Positions 56,747 through 64,000 of a stretch of DNA of 64,000 bases are shown piece after piece. Made by a program: the position numbers and the translations under genes. Position 1 is the stretch's first letter. Every line of letters starts with the position of its first letter. Under the pieces are notes generated by a model, which saw nothing but the letters and a program-made list of their open reading frames with translations, was not told the origin of the DNA and did no database searches. Source of the stretch: an uncultured Acholeplasmatales bacterium (GTDB lineage: Bacteria > Bacillota_I > Bacilli_A > Acholeplasmatales > Anaeroplasmataceae); assembly GCA_944324795.1 (NCBI GenBank), contig CALUXR010000003.1, positions 39,054 through 103,053 on the forward strand. The letters run 5' to 3'.

Positions 56747-57753
56747 TGAGTGCTCCTATATTAAGTGTTTGTAATTTAGCTAAATATTTTGGTGCTAATA
56801 AAGTTTTAAAAGATATTAATTTAGAAGTAAAAAAAGGCGATGTTATCTCAATTATCGGCCCTTCTGGTAGTGGTAAATCAACTTTCTTAAGATGTTTAAA
56901 TTTGCTAGAAACACCAACGCGCGGGAATCTTATTTTTAATAATGAAGTTTATTTTAATATTAATGCATGTAAAGACGATTTTGTTGATTATAATGCCTAT
57001 AATGAAGCTTTAGCTAAATATAATGATGAACTTATAAGAACAGAAGATGAAGTAGCTATTTGGGCTAATAAATTAATTGAACATAAAGAAAAAGAATATA
57101 AAGAAAAACTTAAAATAGCTAAAAAAGAATTTAAAGAGATTAGAAAAAACCCAATTTTAAAAAGAAACTTTTATGATGAAGAAGGTTATAAAAACGCAAT
57201 ATTAGAAAATCCTAATGTTATTGTTGATAGTAAAGAAATCAATCATATAAGATCTAAAATAGTTATGGTTTTTCAAAGCTTTAATTTATTTAATAATATG
57301 AATGTTTTAGAAAATTGTATTATTGCTCAAACAAAAGTATTAAAAAGATCATATGAAGAAGCTAAAGAAAAAGCTATTAAGCACTTAACTAGTGTCAATA
57401 TGCAAGATAGAATGAATTATCGAATATCAGAATTATCAGGTGGTCAAAAACAAAGAGTCGCCATCGCAAGAGCTTTGTGTATGGACCCAGAAATCATTTT
57501 ATTTGATGAACCTACAAGTGCTCTAGATCCTGAAATGGTTGGGGAGGTACTTGAAGTTATGAAAAATTTAGCTAAAAGTGGTTTAACTATGATTGTTGTT
57601 ACTCATGAAATGGGTTTTGCTAAAGATGTTTCTAAAAAGGTTATATTTATGGAAAATGGTTATATTGTTGAACAAGGTGAACCATCTTTAATATTTAATA
57701 ATCCGAAGGAACAAAGAACAAAAGAATTCTTAAATAGATATATCAATGGTTAA
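56746..57753 (+). CDS. Amino-acid ABC transporter ATPase with about 95-residue insertion
   Basis: A 335-residue GlnQ/ArtP-type ATPase. Walker [10 protein letters not shown] (38-46), Q-loop MVFQSFNLF (Gln177), signature [15 protein letters not shown], Walker [13 protein letters not shown] and H-loop VVTHEMG. Normal members are about 240 residues; the extra length is a charged, helix-prone block between Walker A and the Q-loop (about 72-165, with [20 protein letters not shown]). It is in frame and reads as coding, so it is a true domain insertion. Last gene of the lysine operon. Confidence 0.92.
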   Translation: MSAPILSVCNLAKYFGANKVLKDINLEVKKGDVISIIGPSGSGKSTFLRCLNLLETPTRGNLIFNNEVYFNINACKDDFVDYNAYNEALAKYNDELIRTEDEVAIWANKLIEHKEKEYKEKLKIAKKEFKEIRKNPILKRNFYDEEGYKNAILENPNVIVDSKEINHIRSKIVMVFQSFNLFNNMNVLENCIIAQTKVLKRSYEEAKEKAIKHLTSVNMQDRMNYRISELSGGQKQRVAIARALCMDPEIILFDEPTSALDPEMVGEVLEVMKNLAKSGLTMIVVTHEMGFAKDVSKKVIFMENGYIVEQGEPSLIFNNPKEQRTKEFLNRYING

Positions 57754-57781
57754 GTCTTAGTATAATAAACTAAGGCTTTTT
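57754..57781 (+). terminator. Terminator of the lysine transporter operon
   Basis: GTCTTAGT 57754-57761 pairs with ACTAAGGC 57769-57776 (one G-U), followed by T5. Confidence 0.85.
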
Positions 57782-57846
57782 CTTTCTAGAAGTAAAATAA
57801 AAAAACATTATAATTAAGCCTAAAAATCTAGAAGTTTTTTAGAAGT

Positions 57847-57889
57847 AAAAAAGGATGTTAAAACTTTTAAAAATCAGTTTTACATCCTT
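57847..57889 (-). terminator. Terminator of the asnA-pepP operon
   Basis: On the minus strand a 14-bp stem (57876-57889 with 57851-57865, one bulged base) is followed by a T-run given by the A6 at 57847-57852. It lies 6 bases beyond the pepP stop. Confidence 0.85.
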
Positions 57890-57895
57890 TTAATA

Positions 57896-59113
57896 TTAAT
57901 TATTTCTTTTAGCCATATAATCTTCAATATCTTTAACTTCTTTAATAATCCCTTCACTTAGATTAATATTGCCATCTTTTGTAATATATAAATCATCTTC
58001 AATTCTAACACCTATTTTCCATTCAGGAATATAAAGACCTGGTTCATTAGATATTATAGCTCCTGCTTCTAATTTATTATATTCACAAAAGTCATGACAA
58101 TCCATTCCTAAATGATGGCTTACAGCATGAAAATAATATTTAAATATTTCATCATTCTTTTTAATTAAACCTATTTTCTTTAAATGTGGTATATAATATT
58201 GAATTAATATATTATTTAAATCCTTAGTTGTAAGACCTGGTTTAGCAGTTTTTTCGATTAATTTTTGACCATTTAAAACAATCTCATAAATTTGACGTTG
58301 CTTATCAGTAAATTTACCATTAATTGGGTAAGTACGCGAAATATCAGCACAATAAGTTTCATAAGAAGCCCCTAAGTCAAACAATATAATATCATTATCT
58401 TCTAAAGTTGCAGTATTTGTACTATAGTGTAAGCAAGTAGAATTAATACCACTAGCCGCAATAGTAGGGAATGAATATCCTGTAGCCCCATTAAATTTAA
58501 TGGCTTGGTCGAAATAAGATTCAATTTGATATTCTTTTAATCCTGGTTTTAGATTGTCTAAAATAGCATTTAAACCATAATTAGTAATGATGTTTGCCTT
58601 TCTAATTAAATTAGCTTCATCTTCATCTTTAATAGTTCTTAATTTCTTTAAAATATTATTTCCTTCTAAAAATATAATATTAGGATATTTTTTAGAAATT
58701 GTTCTTTTAAAATAATCTTCATAACTATAATCTTTAGATTCATCTAAATTTTCAAGTAAATAAATAGAAGTATCATAATTAATATAATTAGCTAAATCAT
58801 TATAGAAATTATTAATTAAACCAATATTTTTAATACTAGAAATAGTCGTAGCTTCATTAGAACGAATAGTAGGACCTGTCCAACGTTCTTGTTTAGGATC
58901 TATTTCATGAATATATAATTTTACGAAACTTTCATTTTTATTTTTTACAAATAATAAAATGTCATCAAATTCAGCAATTCCGGTTAAATAGAAAAAATTG
59001 CGATTACAATCATATTTTTTAGCATCTTCATTTAATCTTTTATTAAATAAACAAAAGATAGTATTAGGAGCCATTAAATTTAGTACTTTTTCTTGTCTTA
59101 ATTTATAATTCAT
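57896..59113 (-). CDS. pepP: Xaa-Pro aminopeptidase (aminopeptidase P, M24B)
   Basis: A 405-residue metallopeptidase removing N-terminal residues before proline. The N-terminal AMP_N domain (VLNLMAPNTIFCLFN, GPTIRSNEATT) is followed by the pita-bread catalytic domain with the dinuclear metal ligands: Asp in FDLGASYETYCADISRTYP (two Asp), His in SHHLGMDCHD, Glu in SNEPGLYIPEW and Glu in GVRIEDDLYIT. Its ATG overlaps the stop of asnA by one base, so both are one transcript. Cytoplasmic peptide recycling is likely. Confidence 0.9.
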   Translation of the reverse strand: MNYKLRQEKVLNLMAPNTIFCLFNKRLNEDAKKYDCNRNFFYLTGIAEFDDILLFVKNKNESFVKLYIHEIDPKQERWTGPTIRSNEATTISSIKNIGLINNFYNDLANYINYDTSIYLLENLDESKDYSYEDYFKRTISKKYPNIIFLEGNNILKKLRTIKDEDEANLIRKANIITNYGLNAILDNLKPGLKEYQIESYFDQAIKFNGATGYSFPTIAASGINSTCLHYSTNTATLEDNDIILFDLGASYETYCADISRTYPINGKFTDKQRQIYEIVLNGQKLIEKTAKPGLTTKDLNNILIQYYIPHLKKIGLIKKNDEIFKYYFHAVSHHLGMDCHDFCEYNKLEAGAIISNEPGLYIPEWKIGVRIEDDLYITKDGNINLSEGIIKEVKDIEDYMAKRNN

Positions 59114-60096
59114 TATAACAACACTATTCCTTTCTCTTTAGCATTATCAATTTCTTTTTTAGGCCATAATGAAGATTGTACTTCACCAATATGAATTTTA
59201 TTTAATAATAACATACATATTCTTGATTGACCAATTCCACCACCTATTGTAAGAGGTAGTTCATTGTTAATAATAGCTTTATGATAACTATATTCTAATT
59301 TAGCTAAATCATTTTTATAAACAAGTTGTTTCATTAAACTGTCTTTATCAACTCTAATTCCCATACTAGATATTTCAATTGCTTCATCAAGAAGAGGATG
59401 GTAAATAAGTAAATCCCCATTTAAAAGCCAATCATCATAATCAGGAGCCCTACCATCATGTGGTTTGTTATTTGTAAGGGGCCAACCTATTTGTGAAACA
59501 AATACAGTTTTATATTTTCTTGTTATAGCATTTTCTCTTTCTTTTGGAGTTAATGAAGGATAAAGTTGTTCTAATTTGCTAGTAGTAACAAAATGAACAT
59601 CTTCGTTGACATATTTATCTAAAATAGGGTAAAGAGAAGTAATTTCATTTTGAACTAGATGTAGTGTATGAACTATTATTTCAACAACTTCTTTTAAATA
59701 AGACTGGTTTCTGTTTTCCTTTGTTATGATTTTTTCCCAATCCCATTGATCAACATATATTGAATGTAAGTGATCAGGAAATTCGTCGCGCCTTATAGCA
59801 TTCATATCGGTGTATAGCCCTGTTCCTGGTTTAAAGCCATAATGAGCTAGAGCCATCCTTTTCCATTTTGCTAGAGATTGAACTATTTCAATATCATTAT
59901 CATAATTAGGAGAAGAAAAAGAAACCGGTCTTTCATAACCATTTAAATTATCATTTAAACCAGAATTAGCATAAACAATTATAGGAGCTGAAACTCTTGT
60001 TAAATTTAAAGCAAAAGCTAATTCTTTTTCAAATAAATCTTTAACTTTTTTTAATGCTATTTCAGTATCTAATAAATTAAGTTTTGTTTGATACAT
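59113..60096 (-). CDS. asnA: Aspartate-ammonia ligase (asparagine synthetase A)
   Basis: A 327-residue ammonia-dependent enzyme making asparagine from aspartate with ATP; related to class II aspartyl-tRNA synthetases. Signatures: LTRVSAPIIVYANSGLNDNL, YERPVSFSSPN, MNAIRRDEFPDHLHSIYVDQ and the C-terminal TIGGGIGQSRICMLLL. ATG 60096 is chosen because GGGTGAT lies before it; a start six codons further up has no binding site. A TATAAT on the minus strand at 60115-60120 is the probable -10 box. Confidence 0.95.
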   Translation of the reverse strand: MYQTKLNLLDTEIALKKVKDLFEKELAFALNLTRVSAPIIVYANSGLNDNLNGYERPVSFSSPNYDNDIEIVQSLAKWKRMALAHYGFKPGTGLYTDMNAIRRDEFPDHLHSIYVDQWDWEKIITKENRNQSYLKEVVEIIVHTLHLVQNEITSLYPILDKYVNEDVHFVTTSKLEQLYPSLTPKERENAITRKYKTVFVSQIGWPLTNNKPHDGRAPDYDDWLLNGDLLIYHPLLDEAIEISSMGIRVDKDSLMKQLVYKNDLAKLEYSYHKAIINNELPLTIGGGIGQSRICMLLLNKIHIGEVQSSLWPKKEIDNAKEKGIVLL

Positions 60097-60196
60097 AAAA
60101 ATCACCCGAAGCATATTATAACATTTAATATATAAAAAAACTATTAATTAGATTTATTAATGATAAGGAAATTTTAACAAAAAATAAAAAAAGTTG

Positions 60197-60224
60197 TTGA
60201 CTTTAACTAGCAATATGGTATAAT
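60197..60224 (+). promoter_or_regulatory. tRNA-Gly promoter
   Basis: TTGACT 60197-60202, 16 bases, TATAAT 60219-60224, ending nine bases before the mature tRNA. Confidence 0.8.
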
Positions 60225-60233
60225 TACACATGC

Positions 60234-60308
60234 GCCGCAGTAGTACAATGGCTAGTACATCTGATTGCCATTCAGATGATGTGGGTTCGATTCCCATCTG
60301 TGGCTCCA
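60234..60308 (+). tRNA. tRNA-Gly (anticodon GCC)
   Basis: All four arms fold. Acceptor GCCGCAG pairs with CTGTGGC (one G-U). D arm is GTAC/GTAC. Anticodon arm TCTGA/TCAGA encloses TTGCCAT, anticodon GCC. T arm GTGGG/CCCAT encloses TTCGATT. Discriminator T and an encoded CCA follow. It is a single tRNA with its own promoter and terminator. The GCC anticodon reads GGC and GGT. Confidence 0.97.
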
Positions 60309-60321
60309 TATTGAAAGCAAT

Positions 60322-60360
60322 GGTTTGATACAGTGAAAATCGCTGGTCAAACCTTTTTTT
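60322..60360 (+). terminator. tRNA-Gly terminator
   Basis: GGTTTGA 60322-60328 pairs with TCAAACC 60347-60353, with an inner CAGTG/CGCTG stem, then T7. Confidence 0.9.
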
Positions 60361-60466
60361 GTGCCAAAAAAGGGGGTCAAGTTCCATAATTGATAAATTA
60401 GTGATTAAAGAGTGATAGGTAATACAGGCACTTTAGCATTAACCGAAGAAAGTTAATTTGCACTAT

Positions 60467-60519
60467 AAACTTTTTATAGCACAATAAACTTTTTGTCCCA
60501 CAAAAAACTTTTTATTCTT
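60467..60519 (+). repeat. Three 19-bp iterons with AAACTTTTT core
   Basis: AAACTTTTT begins at 60467, 60486 and 60505, an exact 19-bp period; flanking bases (CACAA, CCCACAA) are partly shared. The first copy is inside a CTATAAA/TTTATAG inverted repeat. The same AAACTTTT core occurs in the iterons before the DUF4143 gene at 35262. No such gene follows here, so this may be a relic control region or a regulator site for the oxidoreductase operon. Nothing else is seen in 60361-60606. Confidence 0.6.
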
Positions 60520-60606
60520 TTTTGAGAAAAAATCTTGTAAAATTTCCATGAAAATATCGAAATTAAACCTTGTTTATGTTAAAATACTGATAACCATTTG
60601 AGGTAA

Positions 60607-60714
60607 CCATATGTTAATGCATATAGAATATTAAGTCAATATGGTTTTGATTGCTATCACTTAGCTGGTGGCTTTAGATTGTATAATGATGTTAAAAAAG
60701 ATTTAGATTTATAG
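60607..60714 (+). pseudogene. 3' remnant of a rhodanese-domain protein
   Basis: An open frame without a start encodes PYVNAYRILSQYGFDCYHLAG, then GFRLYNDVKKDLDL and a TAG. The pattern (residue series R-I-L-x-x-x-G-F, then LAGGFRLY) is the usual C-terminal end of rhodanese domains such as those on CoA-disulfide reductase-type flavoproteins. Only the last 35 codons remain, directly upstream of the oxidoreductase gene, so the left border of this segment is a deletion or insertion junction. Confidence 0.6.
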
Positions 60715-60726
60715 GAGATAATAAAT

Positions 60727-62262
60727 ATGAATGAATTAAATTATGATGCAGTTGTGATTGGTTCTGGTAATGGAGGACTTATTGCTGCATTAAGACTAGC
60801 AAAATCAAATAAAAAGGTACTTTTAGTTGAAAGACATATTTTACCTGGTGGATTTGCTACCGGATTTTCTAGAGGTAGATTTTACTTTGAAGCATCTTTA
60901 CATGAATTATGTGATTTTGGACACGAAGATCTACATGGCAACTTATATTCTTTATTTAAAGAATTAGATTTATTAGATAAGTTACATTTTGTTGATGTTC
61001 CAGAAGCCTTTAGAGTAATAAATGCAAAAACAAAAGAAAGTTATGAAATGCCTTTTGGTGTTGATAACTTTATTAATAAGATGGAAGAATATGTTCCAGG
61101 TTCTAGAAAGTCTGTTACAACATTTTTTAAACTTGGTGAAGAAATAAAAAATGCAATGGATTATTTAAATAAGTCTCATGGAAAACCAGAAACTAAAGTT
61201 TTAAAAGAAAAGTTTCCAAACTTTATGAGAGTTGCTGTATATAGCGTAGATAAAGTATTAAAAGCAATAAAGATGCCTAAAAAAGCACAAGAAATTTTAA
61301 ATACTTATTGGTCTTATCTTGGAACTGCAACTGATGAGCTTGGTTTTGTACATTACTGCATTATGGTTTATTTATATATTACCTTAAAAGCACAAATACC
61401 AGTTGAAAGATCTCATCAAATTAGTGCAACTATTATTGAAGAAATTAAAAAATGTGGTGGTGATGTATATTTTGGAGATGGAGTAAAAGAGATATTACTA
61501 AAAGATGGACAAGTAAATGGAGTTGTTCTAGATAGTGGAAAAATAATTCGTACAAAACATATTATTTCAAACGCATCTCCAGAAAGCGTATACGGTAGTA
61601 TGATTAAAGATAAAAAACAAATTTCGGAACAACAGTTAAAATTATCAGGTTTTAGAAAATTATCTGGAAGAGGTTTTTCTCTTTTCTTAGGATTAAATAA
61701 ATCAAAAGAAGAATTAGGACTAAATAGTTATAGTTACTTTATTTACGATAGTTTAAATACTAGAGAAGCATTTGAATCTATGAAAGATTTAAATAATTTT
61801 AATCAAGTAACAGTTGTTTTAAATAATGCATTAAGTGATGCATCTCCAAAAGGAACTACTATTATGTATATGACTTCTTTATATTTTAGTGATGTTTTTG
61901 ACAAAGAAATTAATGAAAGTAATTACTTTGATTTAAAAGATAAACTTGCAAAAGGTTATATTAGAAGATTTGAAGAAGCAACCGGTTGTAAAATTTTTGA
62001 TGCTATTGAAGAAATTGAAGTTGCAACTCCTCTTACATATGCTCATTATACATCAACTCCAGATGGAACTATCTATGGATATTTAACCGCAGGATTAGAT
62101 AATATGCTTCCAAGATTAAATACAATGTATGATGAAACAATTTTAAAAGGCTTAAGATTTGCTGGAGGACATGGAGTTAGAAGTTCTGGATATAATTCAT
62201 CTTATCTATCAGGTGATTTAGCTGCAAAATTTACTCTTGCAGATATGAAGGAGGATAAATAA
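60727..62262 (+). CDS. CrtI/phytoene-desaturase-like FAD oxidoreductase
   Basis: A 511-residue flavoprotein. N-terminal dinucleotide-binding motif AVVIGSGNGGLIAALRLAK (residues 8-26) with ERHILPGGFATGF after it; C-terminal FAD motif YLTAGLDNMLPRLN and AGGHGVRSSGYN. It matches the NAD(P)/FAD amine-oxidase/CrtI superfamily; no carotenoid genes are nearby, so phytoene is not a safe substrate. AGGAGAT precedes the start. It abuts the reductase gene, forming a two-gene redox operon. Codon choice looks slightly different from the ribosomal region (more GGA and AGA), possible transfer. Confidence 0.85.
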   Translation: MNELNYDAVVIGSGNGGLIAALRLAKSNKKVLLVERHILPGGFATGFSRGRFYFEASLHELCDFGHEDLHGNLYSLFKELDLLDKLHFVDVPEAFRVINAKTKESYEMPFGVDNFINKMEEYVPGSRKSVTTFFKLGEEIKNAMDYLNKSHGKPETKVLKEKFPNFMRVAVYSVDKVLKAIKMPKKAQEILNTYWSYLGTATDELGFVHYCIMVYLYITLKAQIPVERSHQISATIIEEIKKCGGDVYFGDGVKEILLKDGQVNGVVLDSGKIIRTKHIISNASPESVYGSMIKDKKQISEQQLKLSGFRKLSGRGFSLFLGLNKSKEELGLNSYSYFIYDSLNTREAFESMKDLNNFNQVTVVLNNALSDASPKGTTIMYMTSLYFSDVFDKEINESNYFDLKDKLAKGYIRRFEEATGCKIFDAIEEIEVATPLTYAHYTSTPDGTIYGYLTAGLDNMLPRLNTMYDETILKGLRFAGGHGVRSSGYNSSYLSGDLAAKFTLADMKEDK

Positions 62263-63426
62263 ATGAAAGTAAAAGTTTCTTTAATTGGCGTTCTGGATAT
62301 GCTTAAATTTAAAAATTTAAAGAAAAATCGTTTAAACGCCATCAATAATAGTGAAATAAAACCATATAAAGAATATGAAGTAAATAAATTAGCGGATTAT
62401 TATCATCCAAAAAAACAATACTTAATTATTAAAGAAATTGTTGAAGAAAATAAAGATACAAAAAGTTTCTATTTAATACCAGATGAAGAATATAATGATA
62501 AACTTGCTTATTTTAAATCTGGTAGCTATATCTCTTTATTTGTTAATGTTGATAATAATATTGTATCTAGAGCTTATGCTATTTCTTCTTCTCCAAAACA
62601 AGTTTTAGAAAATATTTATAGAATAACAGTTAAAAGAAAAGAAGATGGATATTTATCAAATTATTTATTAGATAAAGCAAAAGTTGGAGATAAACTTTTT
62701 GCTAGTGAACCAGGTGGATTTTTAACTTATTCATCTATAAGAGATGCAAAAAATGTTATTGCTATAGCAGGTGGTATTGGAATTACTCCTTTTATTAGTA
62801 TGACTAAAGCAATAAATGATGGGATTGAAGATTTTAATTTAACAATTATTTATGGAGTAAATAAAGTAAGTGACATTATTTTTAAGAATGAATTAGATAA
62901 TTTATCAAGCAATTCTAAAATAAAAGTTATTTATGTTATAAGAGATGAAGAAGTATCAAATTGTGAAAAAGGACTGATTTCTGCAGAGATTATTAAAAAA
63001 TATGCTCCTAAAGATGAAAAATATAGCATTTTTGCAAGTGGTCCAAATGGCATGCTTGATTATTTAAATAGTGAAATATCTAAATTAAATATTGCAAATA
63101 AATATTTTAGAATTGAAAGATCACCAGAAACTCTTGATCTAGAAAATAAAGAGTTTACTATTAGAATTCACTGCGAAAACGAGGTATTTTCAATAAAAGC
63201 TATGCAAAACGAAACTATTTTAAATGCTTTAGAAAGATCAAATTTACTAATTAGATCAAAGTGTCATTTAGGTGGATGTGGTTATTGTAGAAGCAAAATA
63301 CTTAAAGGAGAAATAAAAACTACAAAACTTAATAAACAAGCGGAAATCGATAAAAAATTTAATTATTTCCATCCTTGTTGTTCTTATCCAGTATCAGATT
63401 TAGAAATTGAAGTATATAAATATTAA
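62263..63426 (+). CDS. Ferredoxin-NADP reductase-like protein with C-terminal 2Fe-2S domain
   Basis: A 387-residue electron-transfer protein. After about 60 residues comes an FNR-type FAD domain (SRAYAISSSP), the NAD(P)-binding domain (AIAGGIGITPFISM, FASGPNGML) and a C-terminal plant-type 2Fe-2S ferredoxin with CHLGGCGYCRSK and the fourth cysteine in FHPCCSYP. This is the domain order of class IA oxygenase reductases and similar proteins. It starts on the base after the CrtI-like gene stop (GAGGAT ahead) and so probably supplies it with electrons. Confidence 0.87.
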   Translation: MKVKVSLIGVLDMLKFKNLKKNRLNAINNSEIKPYKEYEVNKLADYYHPKKQYLIIKEIVEENKDTKSFYLIPDEEYNDKLAYFKSGSYISLFVNVDNNIVSRAYAISSSPKQVLENIYRITVKRKEDGYLSNYLLDKAKVGDKLFASEPGGFLTYSSIRDAKNVIAIAGGIGITPFISMTKAINDGIEDFNLTIIYGVNKVSDIIFKNELDNLSSNSKIKVIYVIRDEEVSNCEKGLISAEIIKKYAPKDEKYSIFASGPNGMLDYLNSEISKLNIANKYFRIERSPETLDLENKEFTIRIHCENEVFSIKAMQNETILNALERSNLLIRSKCHLGGCGYCRSKILKGEIKTTKLNKQAEIDKKFNYFHPCCSYPVSDLEIEVYKY

Positions 63427-63441
63427 TTTTAATAGTGTTTT

Positions 63442-63471
63442 GCTGAGAATTTATATTCCTCTGGCTTTTTT
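63442..63471 (+). terminator. Weak terminator after the redox operon
   Basis: GCTGAG 63442-63447 can pair with CTCTGGC-type sequence at 63459-63465 with one bulge, followed by T6. Imperfect but correctly placed. Confidence 0.4.
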
Positions 63472-63498
63472 ATAAATAAGATAAGATTATCTTGCTAA

Positions 63499-63852
63499 AA
63501 ATCCTATCGAAGACATTACACTTGGGTTATTTACTCCAAATGCGCAAGCTGTCAATCACGAGTTACAGTATCTTGCGGATGCAAGAACGAAGAAAATAAA
63601 GCGTACCTTCCTACTTTAGATCGCGGATTAGTTGATGGAACTATGAAGTGCGGAATTAAGAAAGATAGGAAGCTCAATAAAAACAATAGCTCAGGAGTTC
63701 GAGGGGTTCATTTTGATAAAGATAGAGGTCTATGGGTAGCTCAAATTATGTTTCAAAGAAAAGCTCATATTCTTGGTAGATTTAAGACTAAAAGTGAAGC
63801 AGTGAAAACAAGAATAACAGGTGAAGAAAAGTACTTTGGAAAATATAGGTAG
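63499..63852 (+). pseudogene. AP2-domain mobile-element protein, truncated
   Basis: An open frame without a plausible start runs to the TAG at 63850-63852; an ATG at 63643 would give only the last 69 residues. Upstream part: WVIYSKCASCQSRVTVSCGC, a broken zinc-ribbon. Downstream: NNSSGVRGVHFDKDRGLWVA, then GRFKTKSEAVKTR and EEKYFGKYR, an AP2/ERF-type DNA-binding domain as found in phage and homing-endonuclease (HNH) proteins. The N-terminus appears deleted. From 63853 to 64000 nothing is recognised. Confidence 0.6.
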
Positions 63853-64000
63853 AACTATAGATATAACTTACACCTTATGTAGGGGTCTCAAAATTAGCTA
63901 AGGGGTTGCAAAAAGAAACAAGGGTGTAGAATCTCAAGTTATTTAAGGTTAGATTGGTCAAATTGTTTTATACTGTTTTTCCCCTTGAATTATTTAATTT

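Noticed and set aside
60157..60387. Minus-strand open frame of 76 codons across the tRNA-Gly gene
   Set aside because: It is the antisense of the tRNA, its promoter and its terminator; such frames over tRNA genes are a well-known annotation artefact.
1..64000. TGA read as tryptophan (Mycoplasma-type code)
   Set aside because: Several intact genes end in TGA (39972-39974, 47383-47385, 54767-54769) and tryptophans in conserved proteins are TGG.

Overview
The window is strongly AT-rich with short intergenic gaps and strong Shine-Dalgarno sites. It carries a Gram-positive S10-spc-alpha ribosomal block, a lysine riboswitch, SipW-type signal peptides and an encoded CCA on the tRNA. TGA ends several genes (for example at 39972-39974 and 47383-47385), so the standard bacterial code applies rather than the Mycoplasma code. 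This suggests a low-GC Bacillota, plausibly a gut or host-associated member of the Erysipelotrichia, RF39 or Acholeplasma neighbourhood; that placement is inference.

Layout. (1) 1-7632: a truncated LacI-family regulator, then uxuA behind a promoter with three operator-like sites, a carboxylate-type permease, a hydantoinase/oxoprolinase-family protein, a small HExxH zincin and a class I mannose-6-phosphate isomerase: a sugar-acid type catabolic locus. (2) 7668-8818: decayed small genes and one small membrane protein. (3) 8888-22928: one long ribosomal and housekeeping transcription unit from rpsJ to rplQ with secY, adk, infA and rpoA. It has a structured leader and two unusual structured spacers (rpsJ-rplC and adk-infA), and no map gene. 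It ends in twin terminators. (4) 22978-28492: pseudouridine synthase, a frame-broken lipoprotein, fhs, a P-loop protein of PEPCK/HPr-kinase type, and purE. (5) 28475-36611: an ATPase/DUF234-type gene with repeated operator-like elements, a NatAB-like ABC exporter operon, a second DUF234-type ATPase and a DUF4143-type ATPase. (6) 36647-50522: the most striking region, an apparently single 11-gene operon. It starts at a consensus promoter whose 17-bp spacer holds eight consecutive G, a classic geometry for slipped-strand phase variation. It encodes three SipW-type exported proteins, a SipW-like signal peptidase, a membrane-anchored McrB-like AAA+ protein, a DUF2357/McrC-like partner with a zinc ribbon in place of a nuclease, a lipoprotein, an ABC exporter, two large exported proteins and a polytopic membrane protein. 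(7) 50555-54769: three decaying DUF4143 ATPase genes, one fused into the next. (8) 54794-57781: a lysine riboswitch controlling an amino-acid ABC transporter, hence a probable lysine importer. (9) 57846-60120, minus strand: asnA-pepP. (10) 60197-64000: tRNA-Gly, 19-bp iterons, a rhodanese-like gene tail, a CrtI-like oxidoreductase with an FNR/2Fe-2S partner, and an AP2-domain mobile-element remnant.

Best candidate for an undescribed system: the 36647-50522 operon, read here as a phase-variable cell-surface fibre or export apparatus that has incorporated an McrBC-like AAA+ machine. It is flanked on both sides by ATPase-nuclease-fold genes typical of accessory islands. Function is inferred only from families and gene order.
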